From Trujillonella humicola (GTDB taxonomy: Bacteria > Actinomycetota > Actinomycetes > Mycobacteriales > Geodermatophilaceae): a stretch of DNA of 64,000 nucleotides. Shown here piece by piece: positions 24,557-32,928 of the stretch; position 1 is the first letter of the stretch; each line of letters opens with the position of its first letter. The translations under genes were made by a program, and so were the position numbers. The stretch is from contig NZ_JBJNRJ010000018.1 in assembly GCF_046233715.1 (NCBI RefSeq), forward strand, positions 13,287-77,286, written 5' to 3'. The notes under the pieces were generated by a model that was not told the DNA's origin, did not search any database, and saw nothing but the letters and a program-made list of their open reading frames with translations.

Positions 24557-25132
24557 TCAGGCCGTCTCTGGGTCGGCCAGGAACGCCGGGTTCTCGCAGG
24601 TGGCTCCCGGTTCGGGGGTCGTCCCGGGGTTCTGCGTGAACTCCTGGGCGAAGGCCTCCAGCCGCGGGTCGTCCACGGAGTCGGTCGCGAGCTGGTGGTT
24701 CCAGGACTGGATGCTCACGGGCCGGCCCAGCCCCGTGTAGGGCGACATCATCCGGTACGGGACGCCGTCGACGAGGGCGGCCAGGGTCGCGACGTCGCCG
24801 TCGGACAGCAGGTCCGGGTCGTAGGTGACCCACACGGCACCGTGCTCCAGGGAGTGCACCGCGTTCTCGTGCCGGATGTCGACGTCGTACACCGTGCCCG
24901 TGCAGTCCGCCCAGGAGGGGTCGTGCGGCCCGCCGACCGGCGGGGACTCCGCGTAGTCGACGCCCGAGGTCACGTGCTCCTGGCCCACTGCGTAGTCGTA
25001 CTCCTGCACGGACGACGGGCCGCCCCCGCCGCCCGCCGGCGAGGCGGTGCCGGTGACGGTCGAGGTGCACCCGGCCGCCGCGCCGGCGGCGAGCAGCGTC
25101 GCTCCGGCCAGCCGCGCGGCCCGGGAGCTCAC
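24557..25132 (-). CDS. DUF3105 domain lipoprotein
   Basis: Predicted lipoprotein of 191 residues: signal segment ARLAGATLLAAGAAAGC with lipidated Cys 22, then a Gly-rich linker. The DUF3105 domain shows EHVTSGVDYAESPPVGGPHD, then DIRHENAVHSLEHGAVWVTYD, with several His residues that could bind metal. DUF3105 function is not known. Its GTGA start overlaps the stop of the upstream cyclophilin gene, making it the last gene of a three-gene reverse-strand operon of envelope proteins. Confidence 0.85.
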   Translation of the reverse strand: MSSRAARLAGATLLAAGAAAGCTSTVTGTASPAGGGGGPSSVQEYDYAVGQEHVTSGVDYAESPPVGGPHDPSWADCTGTVYDVDIRHENAVHSLEHGAVWVTYDPDLLSDGDVATLAALVDGVPYRMMSPYTGLGRPVSIQSWNHQLATDSVDDPRLEAFAQEFTQNPGTTPEPGATCENPAFLADPETA

Positions 25133-25836
25133 GCGAGGACCTCGGCCGACTCGATGACGAGGTCCTCCTCGGGCGCGCCGCCGCCGGGACTGGGCTCGAA
25201 CGCGCCGTCGTGGCCGGCCGCGGCGATCTCCTGCACGACGGCGAGGCCGGCGTCGTCCAGCGTGCCGACGACGGTGTAGGCCGGCGGGAGCCGGGTGTCG
25301 ACGTAGCAGATGAAGAACTGGCTGCCCGTCGAGCCGGGCCGGCCGCTGTTGGCCATGGCCACCGAGCCGGCCGGGTACTGCGTGTCGGCGGTGACCTCCT
25401 CGGCGAACCGGTAACCCGGCCCGCCGGTACCGGTGCCGGTCGGGTCGCCGCACTGCAGGACGCCGAACGCCGGCTGGTCGACCAGCCGGTGGCAGGGGCT
25501 GCCGTCGAAGAAGCCGGTGTCGGCGAGGTAGCCCATGCTGGCCGCCGCGCACGGGGCGCCGGCGGAGTCCAGCGTGATGGTCAGCTCCCCCTGGCCGAGC
25601 GTCATGGCGACCGTCGTGGTGCCCTCGGCGGCGACCTCGGCCGGTGGGGTGCCGACGTCGACGCCGCTGCCGTCGGGGACCCAGTCGCAGGCGACGGTCG
25701 CCCCACCGATCCCGGGGCCGCCCGGCCCGCCCTCGCTCTCCCCGGGCGATGCGGTGCCGGGCACCTCGGCGGCGCAGCCGGTGAGGAGCACCGCCGCGAG
25801 GGCCGTCAGGGCGAGCGCGGCGCGCGGCCGCGTCAC
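25129..25836 (-). CDS. peptidyl-prolyl cis-trans isomerase, cyclophilin-type lipoprotein
   Basis: Predicted lipoprotein of 235 residues; lipobox VLLTGC (Cys 21). The cyclophilin domain runs from about 80 to 230: TITLDSAGAPCAAASMGYL, FFDGSPCHRLVDQPAFGVLQ with the catalytic Arg, CGDPTGTGTGGPGYRFAEE, GSVAMANSGRPGSTGSQFFI and VVGTLDDAGLAVVQEI. It would speed proline isomerisation outside the membrane. It is a close paralogue of the next gene upstream and keeps the same five cysteines in the mature part. Starts and stops overlap on both sides (GTGA). Confidence 0.9.
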   Translation of the reverse strand: MTRPRAALALTALAAVLLTGCAAEVPGTASPGESEGGPGGPGIGGATVACDWVPDGSGVDVGTPPAEVAAEGTTTVAMTLGQGELTITLDSAGAPCAAASMGYLADTGFFDGSPCHRLVDQPAFGVLQCGDPTGTGTGGPGYRFAEEVTADTQYPAGSVAMANSGRPGSTGSQFFICYVDTRLPPAYTVVGTLDDAGLAVVQEIAAAGHDGAFEPSPGGGAPEEDLVIESAEVLA

Positions 25837-26678
25837 TGCACGACCGTCACGGACTCGATGGTCACCGGGGTGTTGGGGGCTCCGCCGCCGGGCGAGGGCT
25901 CGAAGGAGCCGTCGTTGCCTGCCGCGGCGACCTGGTCGAGCACCGCGAGGCCGGCCTCGTCGACCGTCCCCACCGGGGTGTAGCTCGGCGGGAGCTCGGT
26001 GTCGACGAAGCAGAGGAAGAACTGGCTGCCGGTCGAGCCGGGCTGGCCGCTGTTGGCCATCGCGATGGTGCCGCGCGGGTAGGTGGTGCCCTGGGGCACC
26101 TCCTCGAAGAAGCGGTAGCCGGGCCCGCCGGTACCGGTGCCGGTCGGGTCGCCGCACTGCAGCACACCGAACGCCGGCTGGTTGACCATGCGGTGGCAGG
26201 GGCTGCCGTCGAAGAAGCCGACCGAGGCGAGGTGGGTGAAGCTGGACGCCGCGCACGGGGCCTGCGCCCGGTCCAGGGTGAAGGTCATGGCGCCGGCCGA
26301 CGTGGACACGGCCAGGGTGCTGGTGCCCTCCGCGGGAGTGGCCTCCTCGTCGGGCGGCAGGCCGACGTCGGTGCCGGAGCCGTCGGGGGCGAAGTCGCAG
26401 GTCACCGTGCCGTCGGGGTTCACCACCGGCGGGGCCGGCGACTCGGGGGCCGTGGCCGGGTCCGTGGCGGAGGTCGTCCCGTCGGCGACGGTGGGGTCGT
26501 CGTCGTCCCCGCCGAGCACGGCCACGAGCAGCACCGCGCCCGCGACGAGGACGACCGCGGCGACGGTCACGGTGACGAGCAGGTTGCGGCGGCGCCTGCG
26601 GGCCAGCTCGGCGCGGCGCTCCAGCTGGCGCTGCAGGTGGCGCTGGGCAGCCTGGCGTCGCTGCTTGTTGCTCGGCAC
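25833..26678 (-). CDS. ppiB: peptidyl-prolyl cis-trans isomerase, cyclophilin-type, membrane-anchored
   Basis: Protein of 281 residues: a basic N-terminus (KQRRQAAQRHLQRQLERR), one transmembrane anchor (LLVTVTVAAVVLVAGAVLLV, about 33-52), a Thr/Ala/Pro linker, then a cyclophilin domain with FFDGSPCHRMVNQPAFGVLQ, TIAMANSGQPGSTGSQFFL and PVGTVDEAGLAVLDQV. The topology puts the enzyme outside the cell. This type of ppi gene next to rel is conserved in actinobacteria. It heads a three-gene operon and has GAGGAG nine bases before GTG. Confidence 0.92.
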   Translation of the reverse strand: MPSNKQRRQAAQRHLQRQLERRAELARRRRRNLLVTVTVAAVVLVAGAVLLVAVLGGDDDDPTVADGTTSATDPATAPESPAPPVVNPDGTVTCDFAPDGSGTDVGLPPDEEATPAEGTSTLAVSTSAGAMTFTLDRAQAPCAASSFTHLASVGFFDGSPCHRMVNQPAFGVLQCGDPTGTGTGGPGYRFFEEVPQGTTYPRGTIAMANSGQPGSTGSQFFLCFVDTELPPSYTPVGTVDEAGLAVLDQVAAAGNDGSFEPSPGGGAPNTPVTIESVTVVQ

Positions 26679-26843
26679 GGGGGGACGCTCCTCGGGGCGT
26701 GCGGGTGCTGCGGGGCCGGCCCGGGCGACCGCGCCCGGGCGGGCCCCCGCCGGTCGGCTCGCGAGTCTAGGCGGCCGGGCTGGGGATCCCCGGGCACGCA
26801 CGGGGCGGGTCGGGCAGCAGCACGCGCGGTGATCACGCCCGCG

Positions 26844-26849
26844 TAACCT
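26844..26849 (+). promoter_or_regulatory. -10 box TAACCT (leaderless MBL-fold gene)
   Basis: TAACCT ends 6 bases before GTG 26856. Confidence 0.6.
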
Positions 26850-26855
26850 GCACGG

Positions 26856-27554
26856 GTGCTCATCCGCTCGTTCCCGGCCGGCGCCTTCGGCACCAACTGC
26901 TACGCCGTCGCCACCGGGCGGGGCCAGGAGTGCGTCGTCGTCGACCCCGGCATGGACGCCGTCGGCCCCCTGTCCCAGCTGCTCGCCGAGGACGGACTCA
27001 AGCCCGTCGCCGTCGTCCTCACCCACGGCCACCTGGACCACACCTTCTCCGTGGTGCCGGTGTGCGAGGGCTACGACATCCCCGCCTACATCCACCCCGC
27101 CGACACCGGCATGCTCAGCGACCCGGTCGCGTGGCACGGGCCGGCGCTCGCGCCGCTGATCCGCGGCGCGCGCCTCCCCGACCCGTCGGAGGTCCGGACG
27201 CTCGACGACGGTGCGGTGCTGGAGCTGGCCGGAGTCACGCTGACCGTCCGGCACGCGCCGGGGCACACGCAGGGCTCGGTGGTGTTCTCCCTGGACCTCG
27301 GGGAGTCGCCGGGGCTGCTGGCCGGTGACGTCCTGTTCGCCGGGTCGGTCGGCCGCGTCGACCTGCCCGGGGGGTCCTGGGAGTCCATGCTCGGCTCGCT
27401 GCGCGACGTCGTCCTCCCGCTCGACGACGCCACGGTCGTGCTCCCCGGCCACGGCCCGGCCACGACCATCGGCCGGGAGCGCGCCACGAACCCCTACCTC
27501 GCCGAGGCCGCGGCCTCCGCCGCCGGTCCGGCGCCGAAGGGGCGTGGATTGTGA
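26856..27554 (+). CDS. MBL-fold metallo-hydrolase (glyoxalase II-like)
   Basis: Metallo-beta-lactamase-fold enzyme of 232 residues. The metal site is THGHLDHTF, with later ligands in HAPGHTQGS, GDVLFAGSVGRVD and LPGHGPATTIGRE. This is the glyoxalase II-like subgroup, often called hydroxyacylglutathione hydrolase, although actinobacteria lack glutathione; the real thioester substrate is uncertain. It sits upstream of hisS, overlapping it (GTGA), as in mycobacteria, and probably starts from a leaderless mRNA. Confidence 0.92.
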   Translation: MLIRSFPAGAFGTNCYAVATGRGQECVVVDPGMDAVGPLSQLLAEDGLKPVAVVLTHGHLDHTFSVVPVCEGYDIPAYIHPADTGMLSDPVAWHGPALAPLIRGARLPDPSEVRTLDDGAVLELAGVTLTVRHAPGHTQGSVVFSLDLGESPGLLAGDVLFAGSVGRVDLPGGSWESMLGSLRDVVLPLDDATVVLPGHGPATTIGRERATNPYLAEAAASAAGPAPKGRGL

Positions 27555-28834
27555 GTCGAACGGGGGGCGCTGTGAGCGGGCTGAGCGCGCCGAAGGGCAC
27601 CTTCGACACGCTGCCGCCGGACTCCGCGCGCTTCCTGGCCGTCCGCGACCTGCTCACCGCGCCGCTGCGGCGGGCCGGCTACGGCTACGTCGAGACGCCG
27701 GTGTTCGAGGAGACCGCCGTGTTCTCCCGCGGCGTGGGGGAGTCCACCGACGTCGTGACGAAGGAGATGTACACCTTCGACGACCGCGGCGGCCGCTCGC
27801 TCACCCTGCGCCCCGAGCTGACCGCGGGCCTCATGCGGGCGTTCATCGAGCACCGGCTCGTGCAGGGCGCGCTGCCGGTGAAGCTGTGGACCGTCGGCTC
27901 GGCGTTCCGCTACGAGCGGCCGCAGGCGGGCCGGTTCCGGCACTTCACCCAGGTCGACATGGAGGCCCTCGGGGTCGACGACCCCGCGCTGGACGCCGAG
28001 GTGGTGGCCCTGGGCGTGCAGGGGTTCCGCGATCTCGGGCTCACCGACTTCGAGCTGCTGCTGACCTCGCTGGGCGATGCGACCTGCCGGCCGCAGTACC
28101 GCGAGCTGCTCGTCGCGCACCTGGAGAAGCTCGACCTCGACGAGGACACCCGCCGCCGGGCGGCGATCAACCCGCTGCGGGTGCTCGACGACAAGCGGCC
28201 CGAGGTGCAGGCACAGCTCGACGACGCCCCGCTCATGGTCGACCACCTGTCGGACTCCACGAGGGCGCACTACGACGCCGTCCGCCAGCACCTGACCGAC
28301 CTCGGCGTGACCTGGACCGAGGCGCCGCGGCTGGTCCGCGGCCTGGACTACTACACGAAGACGACGTTCGAGTTCGTGCACGCAGGCCTCGGCGCGCAGT
28401 CGGCGATCGGTGGCGGCGGCGGCTACGACGGGCTGTCGGCGGCGCTCGGCGGCCCGGACGTCTCCGGCATCGGCTACGCCGTCGGGGTGGACCGGACGCT
28501 GCTCGCGGTGCAGGCCGAGGGGCTCGACATCGGCGCCGCGGCCGGCGTGCAGGCCTTCGTCGTCCCGCTGGGGGCCGAGGCCAAGCGGCTGGCGGTCCGG
28601 TTGGTCGGGCAGCTGCGGGCAGCCGGGATCGCGGCCGACACCGTGTACGGCGACCGCGGCCTGAAGGGCGCGATGAAGGCCGCCGACCGCTCCGGGGCCA
28701 CGCACGCCGTCGTCATCGGTGAGCGGGACCTCGCCGACGGCGTGGGGCAGCTCAAGGACCTGCGCACCGGCGAGCAGACCGCCGTCCCGGTCGGGGAGCT
28801 GTTCGAGACCGTGCGTGCAACGGTGGGGGCATGA
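27551..28834 (+). CDS. hisS: histidine--tRNA ligase
   Basis: Class II synthetase of about 427 residues. Motif 1 region LSAPKGTFDTLPPDSARFL, motif 2 FRYERPQAGRFRHFTQVD, the histidine-specific LVRGLDYYTKTTFEF, and motif 3 region SGIGYAVGVDRTLLAV are all present, followed by a C-terminal anticodon-binding domain. GTG 27551 overlaps the upstream gene; GTG 27572 would drop seven residues and is also possible. The stop overlaps the aldo/keto reductase gene (ATGA). Confidence 0.96.
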   Translation: MSRTGGAVSGLSAPKGTFDTLPPDSARFLAVRDLLTAPLRRAGYGYVETPVFEETAVFSRGVGESTDVVTKEMYTFDDRGGRSLTLRPELTAGLMRAFIEHRLVQGALPVKLWTVGSAFRYERPQAGRFRHFTQVDMEALGVDDPALDAEVVALGVQGFRDLGLTDFELLLTSLGDATCRPQYRELLVAHLEKLDLDEDTRRRAAINPLRVLDDKRPEVQAQLDDAPLMVDHLSDSTRAHYDAVRQHLTDLGVTWTEAPRLVRGLDYYTKTTFEFVHAGLGAQSAIGGGGGYDGLSAALGGPDVSGIGYAVGVDRTLLAVQAEGLDIGAAAGVQAFVVPLGAEAKRLAVRLVGQLRAAGIAADTVYGDRGLKGAMKAADRSGATHAVVIGERDLADGVGQLKDLRTGEQTAVPVGELFETVRATVGA

Positions 28835-29817
28835 GCATGGAGCAGCGGCCGCTGGGCCGGACCGGGGCCGAGGTCGGCGTCGTCGGCCTGGGCACGTGGC
28901 AGCTGGGCGGCGACTGGGGCGACGTCGACGACGAGGCGGCCGAGGCGGTGCTCGAGGCGGCGCTCGACGCCGGGGTGACCCTGCTCGACACCGCCGACGT
29001 CTACGGCGACGGCCGGTCCGAGGAGCGGATCCGCCGGGCGCTCGTGCTGCGGTCCGAGCGCCCCTTCGTCGCGACCAAGGCCGGCCGGCGCGCGGACCCG
29101 TTCACCGCCGAGCAGTACACGCCGGAGAACCTGCGGGCCTGGGTCGACCGCTCGCGCCGCAACCTGGGCGTGCAGACCCTCGACCTGGTCCAGCTGCACT
29201 GCCCGCCGGCCGCCGTCTACTCCGACGAGCGCGTCTACGACACGCTCGACGGGTTCGTCGCCGACGGCTCCATCGCCGCCTACGGCGTCTCGGTGGAGAC
29301 CGTCGCCGAGGGGCTCACCGCGCTGCAGCACCCCGGCGTGGCCACCGTCCAGGTCATCCTCAACGTGTTCCGCCGCAAGCCGCTGGAGGAGCTGCTGCCC
29401 GCGGCGCAGGCCGCCGAGGTCGGGATCCTGGCCCGGGTGCCGCTGGCCAGCGGGCTGCTCACCGGGAGGTACGACGAGTCGACGACGTTCCCGGCCGACG
29501 ACCACCGCACGTTCAACCGCAACGGCGAGGCCTTCGACGTCGGTGAGACCTTCTCCGGCGTCCCGTTCGACGTCGGGGTCGCCGCGGCCCGCGAGGTCGC
29601 CGAGATCGCCGGGGACGCCCCGACGGCGGCCTTCGCGCTGCGCTGGGTCATCGACCAGCCCGGCGTCACGACGGTCATCCCCGGCGCCCGGAACGTGGAG
29701 CAGGTGCGCGGCAACGTCGCCGCCGCCGGTATGCCGCGCCTCACCGAGGGTCAGCTCGCCGACCTCGAGCGGGTGTACGACGAGCGCATCCGCGCGCACG
29801 TGCACAACCGCTGGTAA
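28831..29817 (+). CDS. aldo/keto reductase
   Basis: NADPH-dependent oxidoreductase of 328 residues with the TIM-barrel AKR fold. Catalytic tetrad candidates: Asp in LLDTADVYGDGRSEE, Tyr in the same segment, Lys in FVATKAGRRADPF, and His in LDLVQLHCPPAAVY. The cofactor-binding end is TVIPGARNVEQVRGN. Substrate unknown. It is coupled to hisS by ATGA and followed by aspS, so it may simply share the synthetase operon. It ends in TAA, rare in this window. Confidence 0.9.
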   Translation: MSMEQRPLGRTGAEVGVVGLGTWQLGGDWGDVDDEAAEAVLEAALDAGVTLLDTADVYGDGRSEERIRRALVLRSERPFVATKAGRRADPFTAEQYTPENLRAWVDRSRRNLGVQTLDLVQLHCPPAAVYSDERVYDTLDGFVADGSIAAYGVSVETVAEGLTALQHPGVATVQVILNVFRRKPLEELLPAAQAAEVGILARVPLASGLLTGRYDESTTFPADDHRTFNRNGEAFDVGETFSGVPFDVGVAAAREVAEIAGDAPTAAFALRWVIDQPGVTTVIPGARNVEQVRGNVAAAGMPRLTEGQLADLERVYDERIRAHVHNRW

Positions 29818-29848
29818 CCCGACCTCCCCCCACAGAGAGAGATCCCCC

Positions 29849-31636
29849 GTGCTCCGCACCCATGACGCCGGCACCCTGCGCGCCTCCGACGCCGGCTCGC
29901 AGGTCACCCTCGCCGGCTGGGTCGCCCGCCGCCGCGACCACGGCGGCGTGGTCTTCCTCGACCTGCGCGACGCCTCCGGCTACGTGCAGGTCGTCGTCCG
30001 CGAGGAGGAGGCGCACGCCCTCCGCAACGAGTACTGCGTGCTGGTCACCGGGGAGGTCCGCCGGCGGCCGGCGGGCAACGAGAACCCCGAGCTGCCCACC
30101 GGCGAGATCGAGGTCGTCGCCGGTGAGCTGCGGGTGCTGTCGTCGGCCGCCCCGCTGCCCTTCCCGATCGAGACCGACACGGCCGCCTCCGACGACGTCC
30201 GCTACCGGTTCCGCTACCTGGACCTGCGGCGCCAGGACCCGGCCCGGATCATGCGGCTGCGCAGCGAGATCAACCGGATCGCGCGGACCGCCATGGCCGG
30301 TCACGGGTTCACCGAGGTGGAGACGCCGACGCTGACCCGCTCGACGCCCGAGGGCGCCCGCGACTTCGTCGTCCCGGTCCGCCTGCAGCCGGGCAAGTGG
30401 TACGCCCTGCCCCAGTCGCCGCAGCTGTTCAAGCAGCTGCTGATGATCGGCGGGCTGGAGCGCTACTACCAGATCGCCCGCTGCTTCCGGGACGAGGACT
30501 TCCGCGCCGACCGGCAGCCGGAGTTCACCCAGCTGGACTTCGAGATGAGCTTCGTCGAGCGCGACGACGTCCTGGCCATCGCCGAGGACGTCGTCCGCGC
30601 GCTGTGGCGGGAGCTGGCCTCCTACGAGGTGCCGGAGATCCCCCGGATGACCTACCGCGAGGCGATGGACCGGTTCGGCTCCGACAAGCCCGACCTGCGC
30701 TTCGGCGTCGAGCTGACCGAGCTCACCGAGTTCTTCGCCGGGACGCCGTTCCGGGTGTTCCAGGCGCCGTACGTGGGTGCGGTGGTCATGCCCGGCGGCG
30801 GCTCGCAGCCGCGGCGGGCGTTCGATGCCTGGCAGGACTGGGCGCGCTCCCGCGGCTCCCGCGGCCTGGCGTACGTGACGATCGCCGAGGACGGCACGCT
30901 CGGCGGTCCGGTCGCCAAGAACATCTCCGACGCCGAGCGGGCGGGCCTGGTCGAGGCCGTCGGCGCGGAGCCCGGGGACTGCGTGTTCTTCGCCGCCGGT
31001 GCCCGCCGCACCTCCCAGGAGCTGCTCGGCGCCGCGCGCAACGAGATCGCCAGGCGGCTGGAGCTGATCGAGCCCGGCACCTGGTCGTTCCTCTTCATCG
31101 TCGACTTCCCGATGTTCGAGGAGACCGAGGACGGCGACTGGACCTTCATGCACCACCCGTTCACCTCGCCCACGCCCGAGTGGCGCGACCGCTTCGCCGA
31201 GGACAAGGGTGCCGCGCTGTCCGACGCCTACGACATGGTGATCAACGGCAACGAGGTGATGAGCGGGTCGGTGCGCATCCACGACGCCGGCCTGCAGGAG
31301 CGGGTGTTCGAGACCCTCGGCATGTCGCGCGAGGAGGCCCGGGAGCGCTTCGGCTTCTTCCTCGAGGCCTTCGCCTACGGCCCGCCGCCGCACGCCGGCG
31401 CCGCGCTGGGCTGGGACCGGCTGACCGCGCTGCTCGCGGGCGTCGACTCCATCCGCGAGGTCATCGCCTTCCCCAAGACAGGTGCGGGCTTCGACCCGCT
31501 GACCGGGGCGCCGACACCGATCACCGAGGCGCAGCGCACGGAGGCCGGCATCGACGCGGAGGCCGACGAGCCGCCGCTGCCCGCCGAGCCGGGCGCGCCG
31601 GGGCCGACGTCGACGCACGTGACCATCCGCCCGTGA
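29849..31636 (+). CDS. aspS: aspartate--tRNA ligase (bacterial type)
   Basis: Class IIb synthetase of 595 residues. The N-terminal OB-fold anticodon domain is VTLAGWVARRRDHGGVVFLD; motif 2 is FRDEDFRADRQPEFTQLDFE; the bacterial GAD insertion lies in the middle; motif 3 is GAALGWDRLTALLAG. The short C-terminal tail is Pro/Glu-rich. Whether it also makes Asp-tRNA-Asn depends on gatCAB elsewhere and cannot be told here. GTG 29849 is preceded by AGAGAGAG. A 31-bp inverted repeat follows the stop. Confidence 0.95.
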   Translation: MLRTHDAGTLRASDAGSQVTLAGWVARRRDHGGVVFLDLRDASGYVQVVVREEEAHALRNEYCVLVTGEVRRRPAGNENPELPTGEIEVVAGELRVLSSAAPLPFPIETDTAASDDVRYRFRYLDLRRQDPARIMRLRSEINRIARTAMAGHGFTEVETPTLTRSTPEGARDFVVPVRLQPGKWYALPQSPQLFKQLLMIGGLERYYQIARCFRDEDFRADRQPEFTQLDFEMSFVERDDVLAIAEDVVRALWRELASYEVPEIPRMTYREAMDRFGSDKPDLRFGVELTELTEFFAGTPFRVFQAPYVGAVVMPGGGSQPRRAFDAWQDWARSRGSRGLAYVTIAEDGTLGGPVAKNISDAERAGLVEAVGAEPGDCVFFAAGARRTSQELLGAARNEIARRLELIEPGTWSFLFIVDFPMFEETEDGDWTFMHHPFTSPTPEWRDRFAEDKGAALSDAYDMVINGNEVMSGSVRIHDAGLQERVFETLGMSREEARERFGFFLEAFAYGPPPHAGAALGWDRLTALLAGVDSIREVIAFPKTGAGFDPLTGAPTPITEAQRTEAGIDAEADEPPLPAEPGAPGPTSTHVTIRP

Positions 31637-31660
31637 CCGCTGCGACGTCGCCCGCCCGCG

Positions 31661-31725
31661 TCGACGAGATCTGCACAGTCGACGGCATCAGCCGCTGATG
31701 CCGTCGACTGTGCAGATCTCGTCGA
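31661..31725. repeat. 31-bp perfect inverted repeat (probable terminator)
   Basis: Arms 31661-31691 and 31695-31725 are exact reverse complements with a three-base loop CCG. It lies 24 bases after the aspS stop and 14 bases before the next promoter, consistent with a very strong intrinsic terminator, though far longer than needed. Confidence 0.85.
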
Positions 31726-31739
31726 GGCCGGGTGACCGC

Positions 31740-31745
31740 TAGCGT
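31740..31745 (+). promoter_or_regulatory. -10 box TAGCGT (leaderless aminotransferase gene)
   Basis: TAGCGT ends 7 bases before ATG 31753. Confidence 0.6.
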
Positions 31746-31752
31746 GCAGTCC

Positions 31753-32844
31753 ATGCCGCTGCGCGCCCGCACCCTGCTCGGTCCCGGCCCGTCCAACCCC
31801 TACCCGGAGGCGACGGTCGCCCTCGGGCAGCCGCTGCTGGGGCACCTCGACCCGGTCTTCCTCGGCGTCCTGGACGAGACCTCCGACCGGCTGCGGCAGC
31901 TGTTCGGGACGGCGAACCGGCGCACCCTGCCGCTGTCGGCCACGGGCTCGGCGGGCATGGAGGCGGCGTTCGTCAACACCGTCGGCCCCGGGGACGTCGT
32001 CGTCGTGGCCGTGAACGGGCTGTTCGGCGAGCGCATGGTCGACGTCGCCTCGCGCTGCGGCGCCGAGGTCGTGCAGGTCGACCACGAGTGGGGGCAGCCG
32101 GTCGACGCCGAGCGGGTGCTGGCCGCTCACCCGGGGCCGAAGCTGATCGCCGCCGTCCACGCCGAGACGTCCACCGGCGTCCGATCCGACCTCGCGCCGC
32201 TGGCCGCCGGCAAGGGCGACGCCCTGCTGCTCGCCGACTGCGTGACCTCCCTGGGCGGCATCCCGGTGCGGCTGGACGAGTGGGGCGTCGACCTGGCCTA
32301 CTCCGGCTCGCAGAAGTGCCTCGGCGTGGCGCCGGGGCTCGCGCCGTTCACGATCGGCGACCGCGCCTGGGAGCGGCGGGTCGAGAAGCCGCAGAGCTGG
32401 TACCTCGACCTCGGCATGCTCGGCGGGTACGCCGGCGAGGCGGCCGGCAGCGGCGGGCGGACCTACCACCACACCGCGCCCACCGGCATGGTCGTCTCCC
32501 TGCACGCGGCGCTGGGCCGGATCCTCGAGGAGGGCCTGGACGCCGTCCACGCCCGGCACGCCGAGGCCGGCCGGCTGCTGCACGAGGGGCTGGCGGAGCT
32601 GGGGCTGGAGCTGTTCGCCGCCGAGGGACACCGGCTGCCGGAGCTGACCACGGTGCGGGTGCCCGAGGGCGTCGACTCCGCGAAGGTCCGGGGCGAGCTG
32701 CTGGAGCGCTACGACCTGGAGATCGGCGGCGGTGTCGGGGCCCACGCCGCGACCGTGTGGCGGATCGGCCTGATGGGGGCCAACGCCCGGCCGGAGAAGG
32801 TGGCGCTCGTGCTGGCCGCGCTCCGCGAGGTCCTCGGCCGCTGA
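31753..32844 (+). CDS. class V aminotransferase (alanine-glyoxylate/serine aminotransferase type)
   Basis: PLP enzyme of 363 residues. The start RTLLGPGPSNPYPEATVAL and the glycine-rich SATGSAGMEAAFVNTVGPGD are typical of the SGAT/AGAT branch. The PLP-binding Lys is in DLAYSGSQKCLGVAPG, and the Asp contacting the pyridine nitrogen is in ALLLADCVTSLGGI. The C-terminal part ends GAHAATVWRIGLMG. Likely reaction: alanine or serine with glyoxylate, to be confirmed. A single gene bounded by the 31661 inverted repeat and the 32851 hairpin element. Confidence 0.9.
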   Translation: MPLRARTLLGPGPSNPYPEATVALGQPLLGHLDPVFLGVLDETSDRLRQLFGTANRRTLPLSATGSAGMEAAFVNTVGPGDVVVVAVNGLFGERMVDVASRCGAEVVQVDHEWGQPVDAERVLAAHPGPKLIAAVHAETSTGVRSDLAPLAAGKGDALLLADCVTSLGGIPVRLDEWGVDLAYSGSQKCLGVAPGLAPFTIGDRAWERRVEKPQSWYLDLGMLGGYAGEAAGSGGRTYHHTAPTGMVVSLHAALGRILEEGLDAVHARHAEAGRLLHEGLAELGLELFAAEGHRLPELTTVRVPEGVDSAKVRGELLERYDLEIGGGVGAHAATVWRIGLMGANARPEKVALVLAALREVLGR

Positions 32845-32850
32845 CCTCGT

Positions 32851-32909
32851 TGATCATCGTCGGGTGGCTGTCCTGCCCGGCGCGGCGTCCAGCCACCCGA
32901 CGATGATCA
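32851..32909. repeat. 59-bp TGATCA hairpin element, copy 1
   Basis: 20-bp perfect arms (32851-32870 and 32890-32909) around a 19-base loop; both outer ends are TGATCA. CCGCGG follows at 32910-32915, offset by one base. It lies between the convergent aminotransferase and DUF559 genes, so it may be a two-way terminator. A related element of the same length is at 33871. Confidence 0.85.
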
Positions 32910-32928
32910 CCGCGGCGGGTCGGCGTCG

